A stretch of 64,000 bases of DNA from Thalassotalea sp. Sam97 (GCF_041379765.1 NZ_CP166919.1:1736001-1800000); one strand, 5' to 3'; positions 53,042 to 63,559 are shown, counted from the first letter of the stretch. The notes: generated from the sequence alone by a model not told the origin. Numbers and translations: made by a program.

Positions 53042-53224
53042 CACAAATTTCCTATACCATATAACTCGCATGACTTCATGTATTCAATCGTCTACTCATG
53101 ATCTTTTATACGACTTTATGTGACTAAAAATAGACAATTACTCAACACGGAATAGCCAATATAGCAACCACATTTTCACATCGTAAAGGGGATACGGATG
53201 TGCAAACAACAAAAGGCTATCGCA

Positions 53225-53503
53225 TCAGTGTTCGGGATCTTCGTTAGGGGTGTGTGACGAGCATACCGTCGAAATAGCCCACTCCCTATCAGCAAACTGC
53301 TCATTTAGGGCGCCCTTACCCGCTATCCATACGAACCAACTGCCATCACGATTTGGGCTAACATACCCCAAATATAGCCCTTCTTTATTATATATTTTAA
53401 TATCTGCTCCATTATCAGATACCGCAAGGGAGCAGCTGTCAGAAGCCGATGCAAAGCTCGTTGTACATAAAGTGAGTACCATTGCCAAGATTATATTCTT
53501 CAT
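53225..53503 (-). CDS. small secreted protein following the PKD/subtilase/VWA lipoprotein
   Basis: 92 residues from the ATG at 53503 (AGGAG 4-8 bases upstream). The signal peptide MKNIILAMVLTLCTTSFASA is followed by a compact domain with two cysteines (DSCSLAVSD, ISTVCSSH), which may pair, and the aromatic-rich centre GYVSPNRDGSWFVWIAGKG. It begins 8 bp after the large lipoprotein's stop, so it is co-transcribed and may act with it. No family was recognised. Confidence 0.72.
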   Translation of the reverse strand: MKNIILAMVLTLCTTSFASASDSCSLAVSDNGADIKIYNKEGLYLGYVSPNRDGSWFVWIAGKGALNEQFADREWAISTVCSSHTPNEDPEH

Positions 53504-53511
53504 TACGCTCC

Positions 53512-56500
53512 TCAATTCACCGTTAAGACAACCGGAATTTCTCTAACAATCGCGACTTGATCGGCGTTGATCAATAATCTAAAAACAATCGTATGACTTT
53601 TCTCGTCATCAAAGTCGCCCTTACTGAAGGTGACATCAAAGCGAATGGTATCACCAGGATTTACATTTTCGATCGGCGTACCTGACAGTGCCAAAGGCAT
53701 ATCTGTTGGCCTTATACTTTTTATGGTATTTGCAAAGTCACCGACAGCAACCATAGATACCGTAATATTGCTTTCTATGCTGTTCACGGCAGAGAGTATC
53801 GCGTCAACAATCTCATCACTGTTGCGAGATAGGCTAAAAGACTCGCCGCCCGTATCATTTGCAATACGTACAACATCCTCAACCTCACCTCCTGACTGCA
53901 AACCAAACACCCTTAACCCACGAGAGCGCAACGTTGACAGCGTTTCAGTGTAGCCTGCGCCCGGATAACTGACATTGTCATCGGAATTGTGAAACATCGC
54001 ATCAGTTGCTAAAAATATGATGGGCAGGGCCCCCGAACGCCAGCCGACAACGCTTTTCGATGTTTGATATAACGCTTCAAGTTGGCTTTCAGGAAAGTCG
54101 CTACCGCCTAGAGTTGCTAAATTATTTAAGGCTGCCGTAACTAAGGAATAATCACTGGTTAACGCCTGATCGAGACGATATTCATAATCTTTTTCGGTTC
54201 CATATGGCGCTATCGGGAAGTCACTGAAGCTTGATAAACCGATATGAACGTTTTTACCCGCGCTTGCGAACGCTTGCATTAGATCGTTGGCTTTACTTCG
54301 AAACGTTGCAATATCATCATCATAGCTCCCCGACACATCAACAACAAACACCACGTCAACCATATCAAACACACTGGTATCACTTGGGAAGGTTATCTCC
54401 ACCGTTTGCGTGATTTCATCAATGTCGAGAGGAACCGAAACAGATAATGGCGTATCTTTACTGATTTCAACACTTTCTAAACTATCGATCGCTGCTTGAA
54501 TTGCGCCTTCAACATTAAGTCTTGCCCCCTGATTGACATGGATTTCATTTTCTTGGGCCGTTAAAGAACGAGTGAATACCGTACTTTGATCATCAGTTAA
54601 GGTTACCTTGTTGGTTATCGGCAACGCCGACTGGCGCAGCAAATTTTTAATTTGACCAGGTATCAGGTTGGGGTTTATCGATTGCATTAACGCAACGGTT
54701 GCTGTGACCAAAGGAGCAGCATAAGACGTGCCTTGAATCTCAACTAGCGAACTATTTTCAAAGCCTACAATCGTGCCACTTGCTGCGATATCTACGTTGC
54801 TACCAAAATTCGAGTAACTCGAACGCTTAACATCAGCGACGACACTGCTATCAAAACAAGAATCCGTAAAACTGGTTGCCTCTGCATCATCTTCCGCTAG
54901 CGCATCAGTATAGTTTCCACCAGCACTATGCGCGCCCACCACAATCAACTGTTCACTGGTAAATGACGAAGGAATACGGTTGAGTTGATCACCAGAATCG
55001 GTAGCTCCATTCCCAGCTGAACTGACGATGACCACGTGCGGGTGATCTTTTTCTAACACCGCAAAAAAATTATTTAAGGCTATGTTATACGAATCGAATT
55101 GGACTTGGTTAACAATATTATTTCGAACAAATGCACCACTACATGTCAGTGGCCCATCACTGATTTCATCAATCGAAATAGCTCCGTCGCTGTTGATGTC
55201 TTCAGCGACCTGACGGTGAATGCCCCAACTCCAGTTTATAACCGTCGCACCGTTTTTAATCATTTCTAGGGTGCTGTTAAACGGGTCGCCACCTTGAATT
55301 TGAACATTGACCCCACCATGATGTTTTGCCACTGCCGCGACAAGTCCCGCATTACCCGCATCGCCGAGCTGGCCAATCATAATACCCGCAACATTACTGC
55401 CATGATTACCTATTTCAGGGCTACCCACAGAACTTGGCTGCTGAACACTATACACCGTAATATTTGACAAATCTGTGCGATTATTTTTTGTGTAACGTGA
55501 AAAATCAGGCAAGGTGAAGTCAATACCCTGCTCTCTAACACCAATGGCTGCAAAGTAAGGTAATATTTTTGCTGCTTCATAACCAACTTTTTCCGCATAC
55601 AGCGTGGCTCCTTCCTCTACTCTGTTTCTATCTCGCTGCTCAGCAATGTCGGGGTCTTTACTCCAATCGATGGCATCAGGTTGCAATACATTCTCTATTC
55701 GCACATTGTCTACGGTTGGATCAGCCAATAACGTTTGCCTTAATGCCATTATTTCATCGATTGTGGTCGCATTAGTTGAAATTTGCCAATACCTTAAGGG
55801 GGAATACATGCCGATGATGTTACCGTTAACTAACGATGCAAGCCTTTCTGCGGTTGCCAATGTGTTATGCTCTGGCAATAACGTCACTATGAGGTATTCT
55901 AATACATACAAAGTCCCCGCGGCATCACTAACAACCGCTGCTGGGTCATACTTAACAAGGCCGTCATTTGTTGCACTAAAGAACACATCATTGGATACCG
56001 AAGCACCATCTTTGACATTCAGTGGCCCAGACGTCATGCTTGTCGTCACCGTAAATTCAAGTACATTCGAGTCGATTAAATCAGGCGTTATTACCTCACC
56101 TGATAAAGTAATTTTAGTATCGGCTGACACCTTGTCATTCACAACAATGGTAATCTTTTCACCAACCGTACCGAATTCTGGCGATATCGAAGTAATAAAA
56201 AATGTCTTTAAATTATTCACACTGACGTTAACACTATCCGAGGCGCTGGCGCCGTCATTGTCAGTGACGGTTAAACGAAACGTCAATAGCTCTTGTGACA
56301 CCACTTCTGGGGCCGCAAATGTAGGTTGGGCAATGGTATCATCGGAAAGAGTAACCAAATTACCAGCAGTCTGAGTCCACTGATAGGAACGAATAGAGCC
56401 ATCCAAATCATTGCCCGCTCCCATCAGTGTAACCTTGGTATTTTCATTTACAACTTGGTCCAAACCGGCGTCCGCTGTAGGTAATTTATTGATGTGTAAA

Positions 56501-57195
56501 ATAGAAATATCGACATTATCTGATGCAACGCCTCCGTCATTATCGGTTACTGTTAATGTGAATGATAATGTTTCGTTCGCAACAACATCTGGCGCGGTAA
56601 ACGTGATATTTGCAGAGGTTGTATCCGACAACAACACCGATGTCCCGGATACCTGTTGCCAGAGATAGCTGGCAATGGCGCCATCTTCATCTGTACCGAC
56701 TCCGGACAGTGAAACGACAGTATTTTCATCAACGACTTGATCGTCACCCGCATTCGCCGTCGGTAATTGATTGACCTGGCGAACGAAAACATTAATTGTA
56801 TCCGACGCCGTAGCGCCATCATTATCGGTAACAGTTAAACTAAATGTTAAGGTTTCGTCCGCTGATACATCTGGCGCAGTGAAACTTGAGGACGCATTCG
56901 TGTTATCAGATAACGCCACAGAGGTACCCGCAGTCTGGGTCCAGCTGTAACTCGAAATAGAGCCATCTTCATCTGAAGCTGTGCCAGACAAAGATACTGA
57001 TGCGTTTTCAGTGACAGTTTGATCAACTCCTGCGTTTACGGTAGGCGCTTTATTTGTTTGCCCACCGCCACCAGATCCCCCTCCGGAACCACCGCCAGAG
57101 CCCTCGTCCCCCCCTCCACCTCCACAAGCAGACAAAGAGAGTACGAGCCATAATGACACAAGCCATTTCGTGCGTTTGAATTTAAACCCAGTCAT
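53512..57195 (-). CDS. large lipoprotein: three PKD-like repeats, TIG, subtilase (Asp to Glu) and VWA domains
   Basis: 1227 residues. Signal peptide with lipobox LSAC (C24), then a Gly/Ser linker (25-47), three PKD/REJ-like repeats (about 48-140, 141-233, 234-327), a TIG-like fold (331-410), a propeptide-like segment (about 425-505), an S8 subtilase domain (540-860), a linker, and a VWA domain (943-1130) with the MIDAS start DVSGS (D953, S955, S957). In the subtilase, His598 (GNHGSN), Asn729 (SSAGNG) and Ser824 (GTSYAAP) are present, but the catalytic Asp position is Glu555 (IGVREQGID). It is either an unusual protease or a non-catalytic surface binder. Confidence 0.85.
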   Translation of the reverse strand: MTGFKFKRTKWLVSLWLVLSLSACGGGGGDEGSGGGSGGGSGGGGQTNKAPTVNAGVDQTVTENASVSLSGTASDEDGSISSYSWTQTAGTSVALSDNTNASSSFTAPDVSADETLTFSLTVTDNDGATASDTINVFVRQVNQLPTANAGDDQVVDENTVVSLSGVGTDEDGAIASYLWQQVSGTSVLLSDTTSANITFTAPDVVANETLSFTLTVTDNDGGVASDNVDISILHINKLPTADAGLDQVVNENTKVTLMGAGNDLDGSIRSYQWTQTAGNLVTLSDDTIAQPTFAAPEVVSQELLTFRLTVTDNDGASASDSVNVSVNNLKTFFITSISPEFGTVGEKITIVVNDKVSADTKITLSGEVITPDLIDSNVLEFTVTTSMTSGPLNVKDGASVSNDVFFSATNDGLVKYDPAAVVSDAAGTLYVLEYLIVTLLPEHNTLATAERLASLVNGNIIGMYSPLRYWQISTNATTIDEIMALRQTLLADPTVDNVRIENVLQPDAIDWSKDPDIAEQRDRNRVEEGATLYAEKVGYEAAKILPYFAAIGVREQGIDFTLPDFSRYTKNNRTDLSNITVYSVQQPSSVGSPEIGNHGSNVAGIMIGQLGDAGNAGLVAAVAKHHGGVNVQIQGGDPFNSTLEMIKNGATVINWSWGIHRQVAEDINSDGAISIDEISDGPLTCSGAFVRNNIVNQVQFDSYNIALNNFFAVLEKDHPHVVIVSSAGNGATDSGDQLNRIPSSFTSEQLIVVGAHSAGGNYTDALAEDDAEATSFTDSCFDSSVVADVKRSSYSNFGSNVDIAASGTIVGFENSSLVEIQGTSYAAPLVTATVALMQSINPNLIPGQIKNLLRQSALPITNKVTLTDDQSTVFTRSLTAQENEIHVNQGARLNVEGAIQAAIDSLESVEISKDTPLSVSVPLDIDEITQTVEITFPSDTSVFDMVDVVFVVDVSGSYDDDIATFRSKANDLMQAFASAGKNVHIGLSSFSDFPIAPYGTEKDYEYRLDQALTSDYSLVTAALNNLATLGGSDFPESQLEALYQTSKSVVGWRSGALPIIFLATDAMFHNSDDNVSYPGAGYTETLSTLRSRGLRVFGLQSGGEVEDVVRIANDTGGESFSLSRNSDEIVDAILSAVNSIESNITVSMVAVGDFANTIKSIRPTDMPLALSGTPIENVNPGDTIRFDVTFSKGDFDDEKSHTIVFRLLINADQVAIVREIPVVLTVN

Positions 57196-57654
57196 CCTAT
57201 TCCTTTGTTACTATTAGTAAGAATTTTAGGAACACCAACACTCAAATTCTTTTGTATGTCTATAAATTTAAGGACAAATTTCTGATCATGTCCATTTTCT
57301 ATAGGCAACTCGACTGGTTAAAGAGAGGTATTTGTAATACCGCTACCAACGATTAAGTAGCAAGTCATTAAAACGCTAAGAGCTCGATTATATAAGGCCT
57401 TGATAGACAACACCTTGTTCATGAAATGTCAAAAAATGTTACTTTTGAAATATCTCATTACCATTTACAGCGTTCTATTTTTAACGTAAAAACGCTATAA
57501 CTTTTAATACGTTACGATCAGAATACAAAATCCCATCATGTGAATGATTAAATTTTTATAAACGGATATAAAAAAAGACCTTGTCACATCAAACTTTAAT
57601 GTGAAAAGGCCCTTTCTATAACATTAATTTATTTACAATATCTTGATTCTGCCG
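57196..57654. other. intergenic region before the large lipoprotein gene
   Basis: 459 bp, strongly AT-rich. It holds the control region of the lipoprotein gene (AT-rich, no operator recognised) and the nhaA terminator at 57570-57616. No gene supported. Confidence 0.5.
57570..57616 (-). terminator. terminator of nhaA
   Basis: Imperfect long hairpin: on the minus strand AAAGGGCCTT..CACAT pairs with ATGTG..AAGGTCTTT and runs into a T-run of seven. It starts about 40 bp after the nhaA stop. Confidence 0.7.
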
Positions 57655-58872
57655 CTATGTATGTACTTCTGGCTTTGCCGCTGCCACAGCTTCTGGTTGT
57701 TTTTTTAGTGACATTCGCAATACAACAAAACCAATAACACCGGATAACAGTGAGCCGACGATGATACCTAACCGCTCATCGAACAGCTTGGTAAAGTTAA
57801 CCGAATCAAATGACAACGACCCAATGAATAAACTCATGGTAAAACCAATCCCACACAAGGCAGACGTCCCATAAAGTACTTTGTAATTCATGCCGTTAGG
57901 AAGTTCGGTTAATTTCATCTTGACCGCCAACCAGCAAAAGCCAAAAACCCCAACTTGCTTACCAATAAGCAAACCTAAGGCAATACCGATTGGCACTGGG
58001 TGTAATACATTATCCATGGTTATCCCGGTTAAATTTAATCCTGCATTGGCAAAGGCGAATACGGGTAAAACAAAGAATGCCACAACCGAATGTAAATCAT
58101 GCTCCAATGACTTTAATGGCGAATAATTGGGTCTTGTATTCGATTTTAGAGGAATAAACAGCGCCAGTAACACGCCGGCTAAGGTCGCATGAACACCCGA
58201 TTTTAACATCGAAACCCACATAATAAGCCCAATCACAATATACAAGCTACGTGCTTCCACTTTACGGTTATTAAGCAACGCTAAAATCGGTACACAGGCT
58301 GCGACAATCATTAAGCTGGTCATTGAAATATCGTCGGTATAAAACGCTGCAATAATAATAATGGCGCCAATATCGTCGAATATAGCCAACGAGGTTAAAA
58401 ATATCTTTACCGTTGCTGGTACACGAGAGCCAAGTAATGACAACACACCTAATGCAAAGGCGATATCGGTTGCCGCTGGTATTGCCCACCCTTGAACGGC
58501 TTGCGGATCATCGTAGTTAAAATACACATACACCAGCGCAGGTACCAACATACCACCTATGGCGCCAACCCCTGGCAGAATAATATTTTTTTTATCAGAC
58601 AGCTCGCCTTCAACAAGTTCGCGCTTTAATTCTAAACCTACAAGGAAGAAGAAAATCGCCATCAAACCATCATTAATCCATAGCAATAACGGTTTCGCGA
58701 CTTCCAATGGACCAACCCGAACCTCAACCGGGGTATTCAAAAACAAATCATAATAGGTGGACAAGGCGGTATTGGCACAAATCATCGCCAATATAGCGGC
58801 TAGCATAAGAATAATACCACCAGCAGATTCCAGTTTGAAAAAACCGGTTATGTAGTTCTGTTCTGTTTTCAT
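57655..58872 (-). CDS. nhaA: Na+/H+ antiporter NhaA
   Basis: Electrogenic exchanger of the inner membrane, expelling sodium and bringing in protons; important for a marine cell. The 405 residues have about 12 membrane segments and the family motifs FFLVGLELKRE near residue 76, IPAATDIAFALGVLSLLG with the essential Asp near 135, and LAIFDDIGAIIIIAAFYT with the paired Asp of the ion site near 165. C-terminal tail is Lys/Ala-rich. Single-gene unit. Confidence 0.96.
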   Translation of the reverse strand: MKTEQNYITGFFKLESAGGIILMLAAILAMICANTALSTYYDLFLNTPVEVRVGPLEVAKPLLLWINDGLMAIFFFLVGLELKRELVEGELSDKKNIILPGVGAIGGMLVPALVYVYFNYDDPQAVQGWAIPAATDIAFALGVLSLLGSRVPATVKIFLTSLAIFDDIGAIIIIAAFYTDDISMTSLMIVAACVPILALLNNRKVEARSLYIVIGLIMWVSMLKSGVHATLAGVLLALFIPLKSNTRPNYSPLKSLEHDLHSVVAFFVLPVFAFANAGLNLTGITMDNVLHPVPIGIALGLLIGKQVGVFGFCWLAVKMKLTELPNGMNYKVLYGTSALCGIGFTMSLFIGSLSFDSVNFTKLFDERLGIIVGSLLSGVIGFVVLRMSLKKQPEAVAAAKPEVHT

Positions 58873-59213
58873 AGAGCTCCGAAATGATTATTAGCAGTGA
58901 TTTATGTTGCCACAATCACCTTATTTTTCTCTGTTATAAAAGATTTGATATTAAAAATCAAAGCAATGCCGCATTGTTTGCACGAAATACGAACAACTAT
59001 GTCACATAAAATAACATTATTAACATATTCATAAAGAACTCAAACGAATACAATAGCGCTGATTTAGTGACTCCGTCACCTCAATTCACTTGGCATCGTA
59101 ATACCAAGTAGCAGAGGAACTTGCTTTTGTCGGACAGGCAAGCTACGACGTACGATGAATGTCCTGACATGCCCTATTGCTTTGTGCAATATATTTAGTT
59201 ATCGAGATATAAA
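58873..59213. other. intergenic region upstream of nhaA
   Basis: 341 bp of divergent control region. Small inverted repeats (ACTTGG..CCAAGT near 59089-59110; CTTGC..GCAAG near 59121-59143) were seen but match no known operator. Confidence 0.4.
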
Positions 59214-59498
59214 ATGTTTGCTGATATAGTCGGCATGATTGGTACCGTACTTACCGTCGCCGCGTTTTTCTTAAACCAAGTTGATCGCATTGACCCTAAA
59301 GGTCTTCCGTACAATATAATGAATTTAGTTGGTGCAATTTTATTGCTGATCAGCTTATCTATTCACTTCAACTTAGCCAGCTTTGTGATTGAAGTGTTCT
59401 GGATATTCGCCACCATCGTTGGGTTATATCGCTACCATCAACGTAATAAGCGCATTAAAGAGTTGCAAATGCAAGCAGATAGCTTGCCGTATATCTAA
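59214..59498 (+). CDS. CBU_0592-family small membrane protein
   Basis: 94 residues with about three hydrophobic segments (residues 3-20, 36-53, 57-76), a cytoplasmic-looking basic tail (YHQRNKRIKEL), and the family pattern GMIGTVLTVAAFFLNQ and NLVGAILLLISL. The function is unknown. Its stop overlaps the end of the convergent metC gene by 4 bp. Confidence 0.78.
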   Translation: MFADIVGMIGTVLTVAAFFLNQVDRIDPKGLPYNIMNLVGAILLLISLSIHFNLASFVIEVFWIFATIVGLYRYHQRNKRIKELQMQADSLPYI

Positions 59499-60694
59499 CG
59501 GCAAGTAGCCGCTAGGGCTTGGTTAAAACGCTCAAGCCCTTGCTCTAGATCATCAATTAAGTCTTCGACGTCTTCTAAGCCAACATGTAAACGGACCAGC
59601 GTAACATTTTTTGGCCACGTTGTCGCCGTGCGCATAGTATCAATATGGCTATTGGCAAGAATTAAGCTTTCATATCCTCCCCAAGAAAAACCCATTTTAA
59701 AATGTTGCATGTGATCAAGCATTGCCGCTATGGCTGTGGGATCAGAGTCTTTCAAGACAAACGAGAATAAACCATTGCCCCCCAAGTAATCGCGCTTAAA
59801 AAATTCATGCCCTGGACTCGATGCGAGCATGGGATGCAGCACCGTTTCGACCTCATCCCGTTTTTGTAGCCACTTAGCCACCTGCAACCCTGCCTGTTGA
59901 TGCTGTTTCAAGCGCACGCCGAGTGTTCGTATTCCTCGCATCGCCAAATAGATATCATCCGGCGATGCACATTGTCCGAGCAAATAGGAATGTTCGCGTA
60001 AGGTCGGCCAGCATTTTTCATTCGCTGTTGCCGTGCCTAACATACAATCTGAATGACCAACTATGTATTTCGTTGCTGCTTGCACTGAAACATCAACGCC
60101 ATAATCAAACGGTTGAAAATGAAGTGGCGATGCCCAGGTGTTGTCCATGATGACGGTAATATCAGGGTTACACTGTTTAGCCGCAGAGCAAATTCCTGGC
60201 ACATCTTGCACTTCCATCGTTAATGAGCCAGGTGACTCTAAAAATATCACCTTAGTATTGTCTCGAATAAGCGTCGATATGTCAGCACCAATCATCGGAT
60301 CGTAAAACGTCACTTCGATACCTAGATTAGCTAAGGTCTTGCTACAAAAGTCACGAGTTGGCTCATAGACATTATCAACCATTAACAAGTGATCGCCATT
60401 TTTTACAAACGCTAAAATCGCGCTAGTAATTGCTGCCGTGCCACAAGGGTAAACATAACAGCCCGCTCCCCCTTCGAGCTCACACATTGCTTCTTGAAAA
60501 GCAAACGTTGTAGGGGTGCCACGACGCCCGTAAAAAGGTACTCGCTCAGCACGTTTTGCAGTCGCTTGTTTCATCTCGCGAACACTATCAAACACCACCG
60601 TTGATGCACGATATACTGGAGGATTGACCATACCTTGCGTCCACTGTTTGCTACGCCCCGCGCTGACAATCTTAGTATCTTTTTTCATAGTCAT
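59495..60694 (-). CDS. metC: cystathionine beta-lyase MetC
   Basis: PLP enzyme splitting cystathionine into homocysteine, pyruvate and ammonia in methionine synthesis. The 399 residues carry the cofactor Lys in AATKYIVGHSD near residue 215, the YGRRGTPTTFAFQEAM region near 55-70, and PCGTAAITSAILAF. The proteobacterial MetC length is about 395. The start is at 60694 or the ATG at 60688; GGGG lies a few bases upstream. Gamma-synthase MetB cannot be excluded by eye, but the resemblance favours MetC. Confidence 0.9.
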   Translation of the reverse strand: MTMKKDTKIVSAGRSKQWTQGMVNPPVYRASTVVFDSVREMKQATAKRAERVPFYGRRGTPTTFAFQEAMCELEGGAGCYVYPCGTAAITSAILAFVKNGDHLLMVDNVYEPTRDFCSKTLANLGIEVTFYDPMIGADISTLIRDNTKVIFLESPGSLTMEVQDVPGICSAAKQCNPDITVIMDNTWASPLHFQPFDYGVDVSVQAATKYIVGHSDCMLGTATANEKCWPTLREHSYLLGQCASPDDIYLAMRGIRTLGVRLKQHQQAGLQVAKWLQKRDEVETVLHPMLASSPGHEFFKRDYLGGNGLFSFVLKDSDPTAIAAMLDHMQHFKMGFSWGGYESLILANSHIDTMRTATTWPKNVTLVRLHVGLEDVEDLIDDLEQGLERFNQALAATCR

Positions 60695-61084
60695 TTATCC
60701 CCAAAACAAACACTGATAATTATACGTGAGCTTTTGATTCACAATAATTGGCAATCTAGCCATCTAAACAACTCTTATTTTTATACCGAACATCATAGTA
60801 AAAAGCACGAATTTTTATTGTTTATTAAATAGAGGGGTTATTTCACGTTAACATTTGACGTTCAAAATAGCTGGATATGGCAACCTAGCAACAACCTTTA
60901 CATTTGCATTGCTCTGAAGGGTTGCAGTGAAGCATTGCTAGGAAAATGCTCAATCGGCCCCCCTTTTCACGATCCTCCTATTTATCGGAACATCCCACGG
61001 TAACAGCCAAGTCATACGTCAGTGTTGGTCATTTCCTACACCTGAGCAAGGTGCCTCGATTACGTGATGACGAACCACCGTGAA
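60695..61084. other. intergenic region between metC and polB
   Basis: 390 bp with no supported gene. The metC promoter must lie here. No terminator for polB was identified with confidence. Confidence 0.4.
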
Positions 61085-63559
61085 CTAAAATAGAGACATT
61101 TGCTCATCAACAATTTGCGCAAATTGTTTACCAACAAACGGTAAAATACCATCAGCGACAGCACCTAACTGGCGTTGAATATACAGGGGGTAATCAATCG
61201 CCGCGTCAATGTGTTCTATTGCTTGGGGTCCATCAACCGTGTACACATATTCAATCCAGGTGCGCTGTTGATAGCGAAGTGGCTTCCCTAAAGTGGCATT
61301 TTTATCATCGGCATGACGCGCTGCTTTAACATGTGGTGGCACATTTTTTTGATATTGGGCTAATTCTCGCCTGATCCGCTTGCGATAAACCAAGTTTTTG
61401 TCAAAGTCACCTCGTAAGGTTTTTTCCACAATATCTCGAATATACTCTTCAACAGCTTCCCCTTTAAACACCTTCATATAAAGCGCTTGCTGGAAATCTT
61501 TCGCCAATTGCGTCCAATCGGTACGGACGGACTCTAAACCTTTGAAAATCAAGCGTTCATTATCACCTCGGCCGACAAGGCCGGCATATCGTTTTTTCGT
61601 GCCAATATCTTGGCCTCGCACCGTCGGCATCAAAAATTGATGAAAATGAGTTTCAAACTCAATTTCTAGTTTGGAAGTGATACTATAGTGCTCTTGCAAA
61701 TGCGACGTCATTTTATCGTTTATTAAGGCCATCATCTGTTCGCCAATATCCATACTTTCGGCATCACTTTTATCATCGCCGGCATGAACAAATATCGAAT
61801 CGGTATCGCCATAAATCACGTTATAGCCCAGTACTTCAATCCATTGTTTGGTGAGTAACAATAATTGATGTGAACGTTTAGTAATAGAGCCCGATAGACG
61901 CGGATCGAAAAATCGACACCCAGTTGATCCTAACACCCCATAAAAACTATTCATGATGATTTTTATGGCTTGTGACAATGGCGCATTATTGTCAGCTTTG
62001 GCTTTATCACGTTCCTGCCACAGGGTTTCGATGATTTTTGGTAAAAAATGTTTATCTCGTGAGAAATACGCGCCATCAAAGCCGGGGATCGGTGAATAGC
62101 TTGCCACATCTGACATCATCTTTGACGCGTGAGTCAAATCGATGGAGTCCTTATCCACCATTAACTCATTACCAGGGTCACTATTCGTCTTTACATGCTC
62201 TTTTATGCCTTCGATCATCCCCATCGGATCAATCTTAAAGGTGCGAATAATACTTGGATACAAGCTTTTAAAATCAAGTACCAGGACATTTTTATAGAGC
62301 CCAGGAATTGAGTCCATAACAAAACCACCTGGTGAGACCAAATCACTCTCACCATCCCCCATATTTGGCGCCACATAGCCAGCCCGGTGCAGTTTGGGTA
62401 AATAAAGGTTGGTAAATGCCGCCACACTGCCACCAATCCGATTAAGCTCAAGTCCGGTTAATTGAGTGCGTAAAATAGCGTATTGCAGTAGTTGTGTCTT
62501 TTCAAAAATAAGCCACACTAAACGACAATCTTCAAGGTTATATTCCGCAAGCGCTTGCTTTTGATATAAGAATTTCCGAGTGATTTCCGCCATGCGGTTA
62601 TCGACATCATCAATCGCCTTACCAAGCCCTAGCAGTGATTGGGCGACATTTTCAAGCGCGAAACTTGCAAAGCTATAGGTGGCCGACTTAAGCATATCAA
62701 TGCCGTCAATGACCACACGCCCTGCAATATCCATAAATGATTGTTCAGGGCTTAATCGATTTTGTCGCCAATGCGGCGCACTGCCATCACGTCCAATCGC
62801 AAACTTAATGTTATTTAAATCAAAGCGACGTTGTAATACCTTAAAGTCAAAATTAATGACGTTCCAACCAATCATGACATCGGGATCGAGCTCACTTATC
62901 AGACCAATAAAGCGCATTAGCAGACTGTATTCATCGTCAAGCCATTCTATGTAATCGCTAGCATCGGCTTCTTTCTCGCCAATCATCAATACTTTTTCAA
63001 TATTGGCACCGTCAGCTGTTTGACCATAGAAACCAATAGAGTACAACTCACCGTCAAACGCGCATTCAATATCTATTGAAAGCATCAATAGCGAGGGTTT
63101 ATAGTTTGCACGGCGCATCTTAGCTTTTGTTATTCGTGAAAAGCCATGAGCAACGCTTGCAAAACCGGTAAATTCACATCCACCATTAATAAAGCGCTCC
63201 ATAACATAGCGATCTTCAGGACGGATATCGTCCTCATAACATTTTATCGACGCCTGGCTCAGTATGTCCCGAGCACGAAAAAAACTGGTCAGAGTCTTGA
63301 AATACAGTGCGTAGACAGGCTGTTCAGAGAATGTGCTCATCGGTACGGCTTTATCTTTAACGGCAATGTTGGCATTAAGCAAATATTGGCGAGCATTATC
63401 AATGCTGACCGACTCGACAAAAAATACCGCCTGTTGATCAGCAATAACAAGCTCAACGGGTCCTATATCGGTTTGTAACCAATAGGTAAGTTGTAATGCC
63501 CCGTTAACGTCTCGGGCTTGGCGAGTGAGTACAAAACCTTTTTCGATGCGTGACTGCAT
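61085..63559 (-). CDS. polB: DNA polymerase II PolB
   Basis: Family B polymerase, SOS-inducible in E. coli, acting in translesion synthesis and restart of blocked forks. The 824 residues (E. coli 783) have proofreading motifs Exo I SIDIECAFDGELYSIGF (near 165), Exo II NVINFDFKVL (near 235) and Exo III YNLEDCRLV (near 345), then polymerase motifs A VLDFKSLYPSIIRTF (near 440), B KIIMNSFYGVLGS (near 555) and C VIYGDTDSIFV (near 595). A LexA box lies 25 bp upstream of the start, shared with dinG. Confidence 0.97.
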   Translation of the reverse strand: MQSRIEKGFVLTRQARDVNGALQLTYWLQTDIGPVELVIADQQAVFFVESVSIDNARQYLLNANIAVKDKAVPMSTFSEQPVYALYFKTLTSFFRARDILSQASIKCYEDDIRPEDRYVMERFINGGCEFTGFASVAHGFSRITKAKMRRANYKPSLLMLSIDIECAFDGELYSIGFYGQTADGANIEKVLMIGEKEADASDYIEWLDDEYSLLMRFIGLISELDPDVMIGWNVINFDFKVLQRRFDLNNIKFAIGRDGSAPHWRQNRLSPEQSFMDIAGRVVIDGIDMLKSATYSFASFALENVAQSLLGLGKAIDDVDNRMAEITRKFLYQKQALAEYNLEDCRLVWLIFEKTQLLQYAILRTQLTGLELNRIGGSVAAFTNLYLPKLHRAGYVAPNMGDGESDLVSPGGFVMDSIPGLYKNVLVLDFKSLYPSIIRTFKIDPMGMIEGIKEHVKTNSDPGNELMVDKDSIDLTHASKMMSDVASYSPIPGFDGAYFSRDKHFLPKIIETLWQERDKAKADNNAPLSQAIKIIMNSFYGVLGSTGCRFFDPRLSGSITKRSHQLLLLTKQWIEVLGYNVIYGDTDSIFVHAGDDKSDAESMDIGEQMMALINDKMTSHLQEHYSITSKLEIEFETHFHQFLMPTVRGQDIGTKKRYAGLVGRGDNERLIFKGLESVRTDWTQLAKDFQQALYMKVFKGEAVEEYIRDIVEKTLRGDFDKNLVYRKRIRRELAQYQKNVPPHVKAARHADDKNATLGKPLRYQQRTWIEYVYTVDGPQAIEHIDAAIDYPLYIQRQLGAVADGILPFVGKQFAQIVDEQMSLF

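Noticed and set aside
53250..53546. 98-codon open frame on the plus strand opposite the small secreted protein
   Set aside because: The minus-strand frame has a signal peptide, strong ribosome site and operon position; the plus frame has none.
55604..56374. 256-codon open frame on the plus strand opposite the large lipoprotein
   Set aside because: It is the antisense of repetitive PKD-coding sequence, with no ribosome site, no family pattern and Ser/Ala/Val-rich composition typical of a mirror frame.
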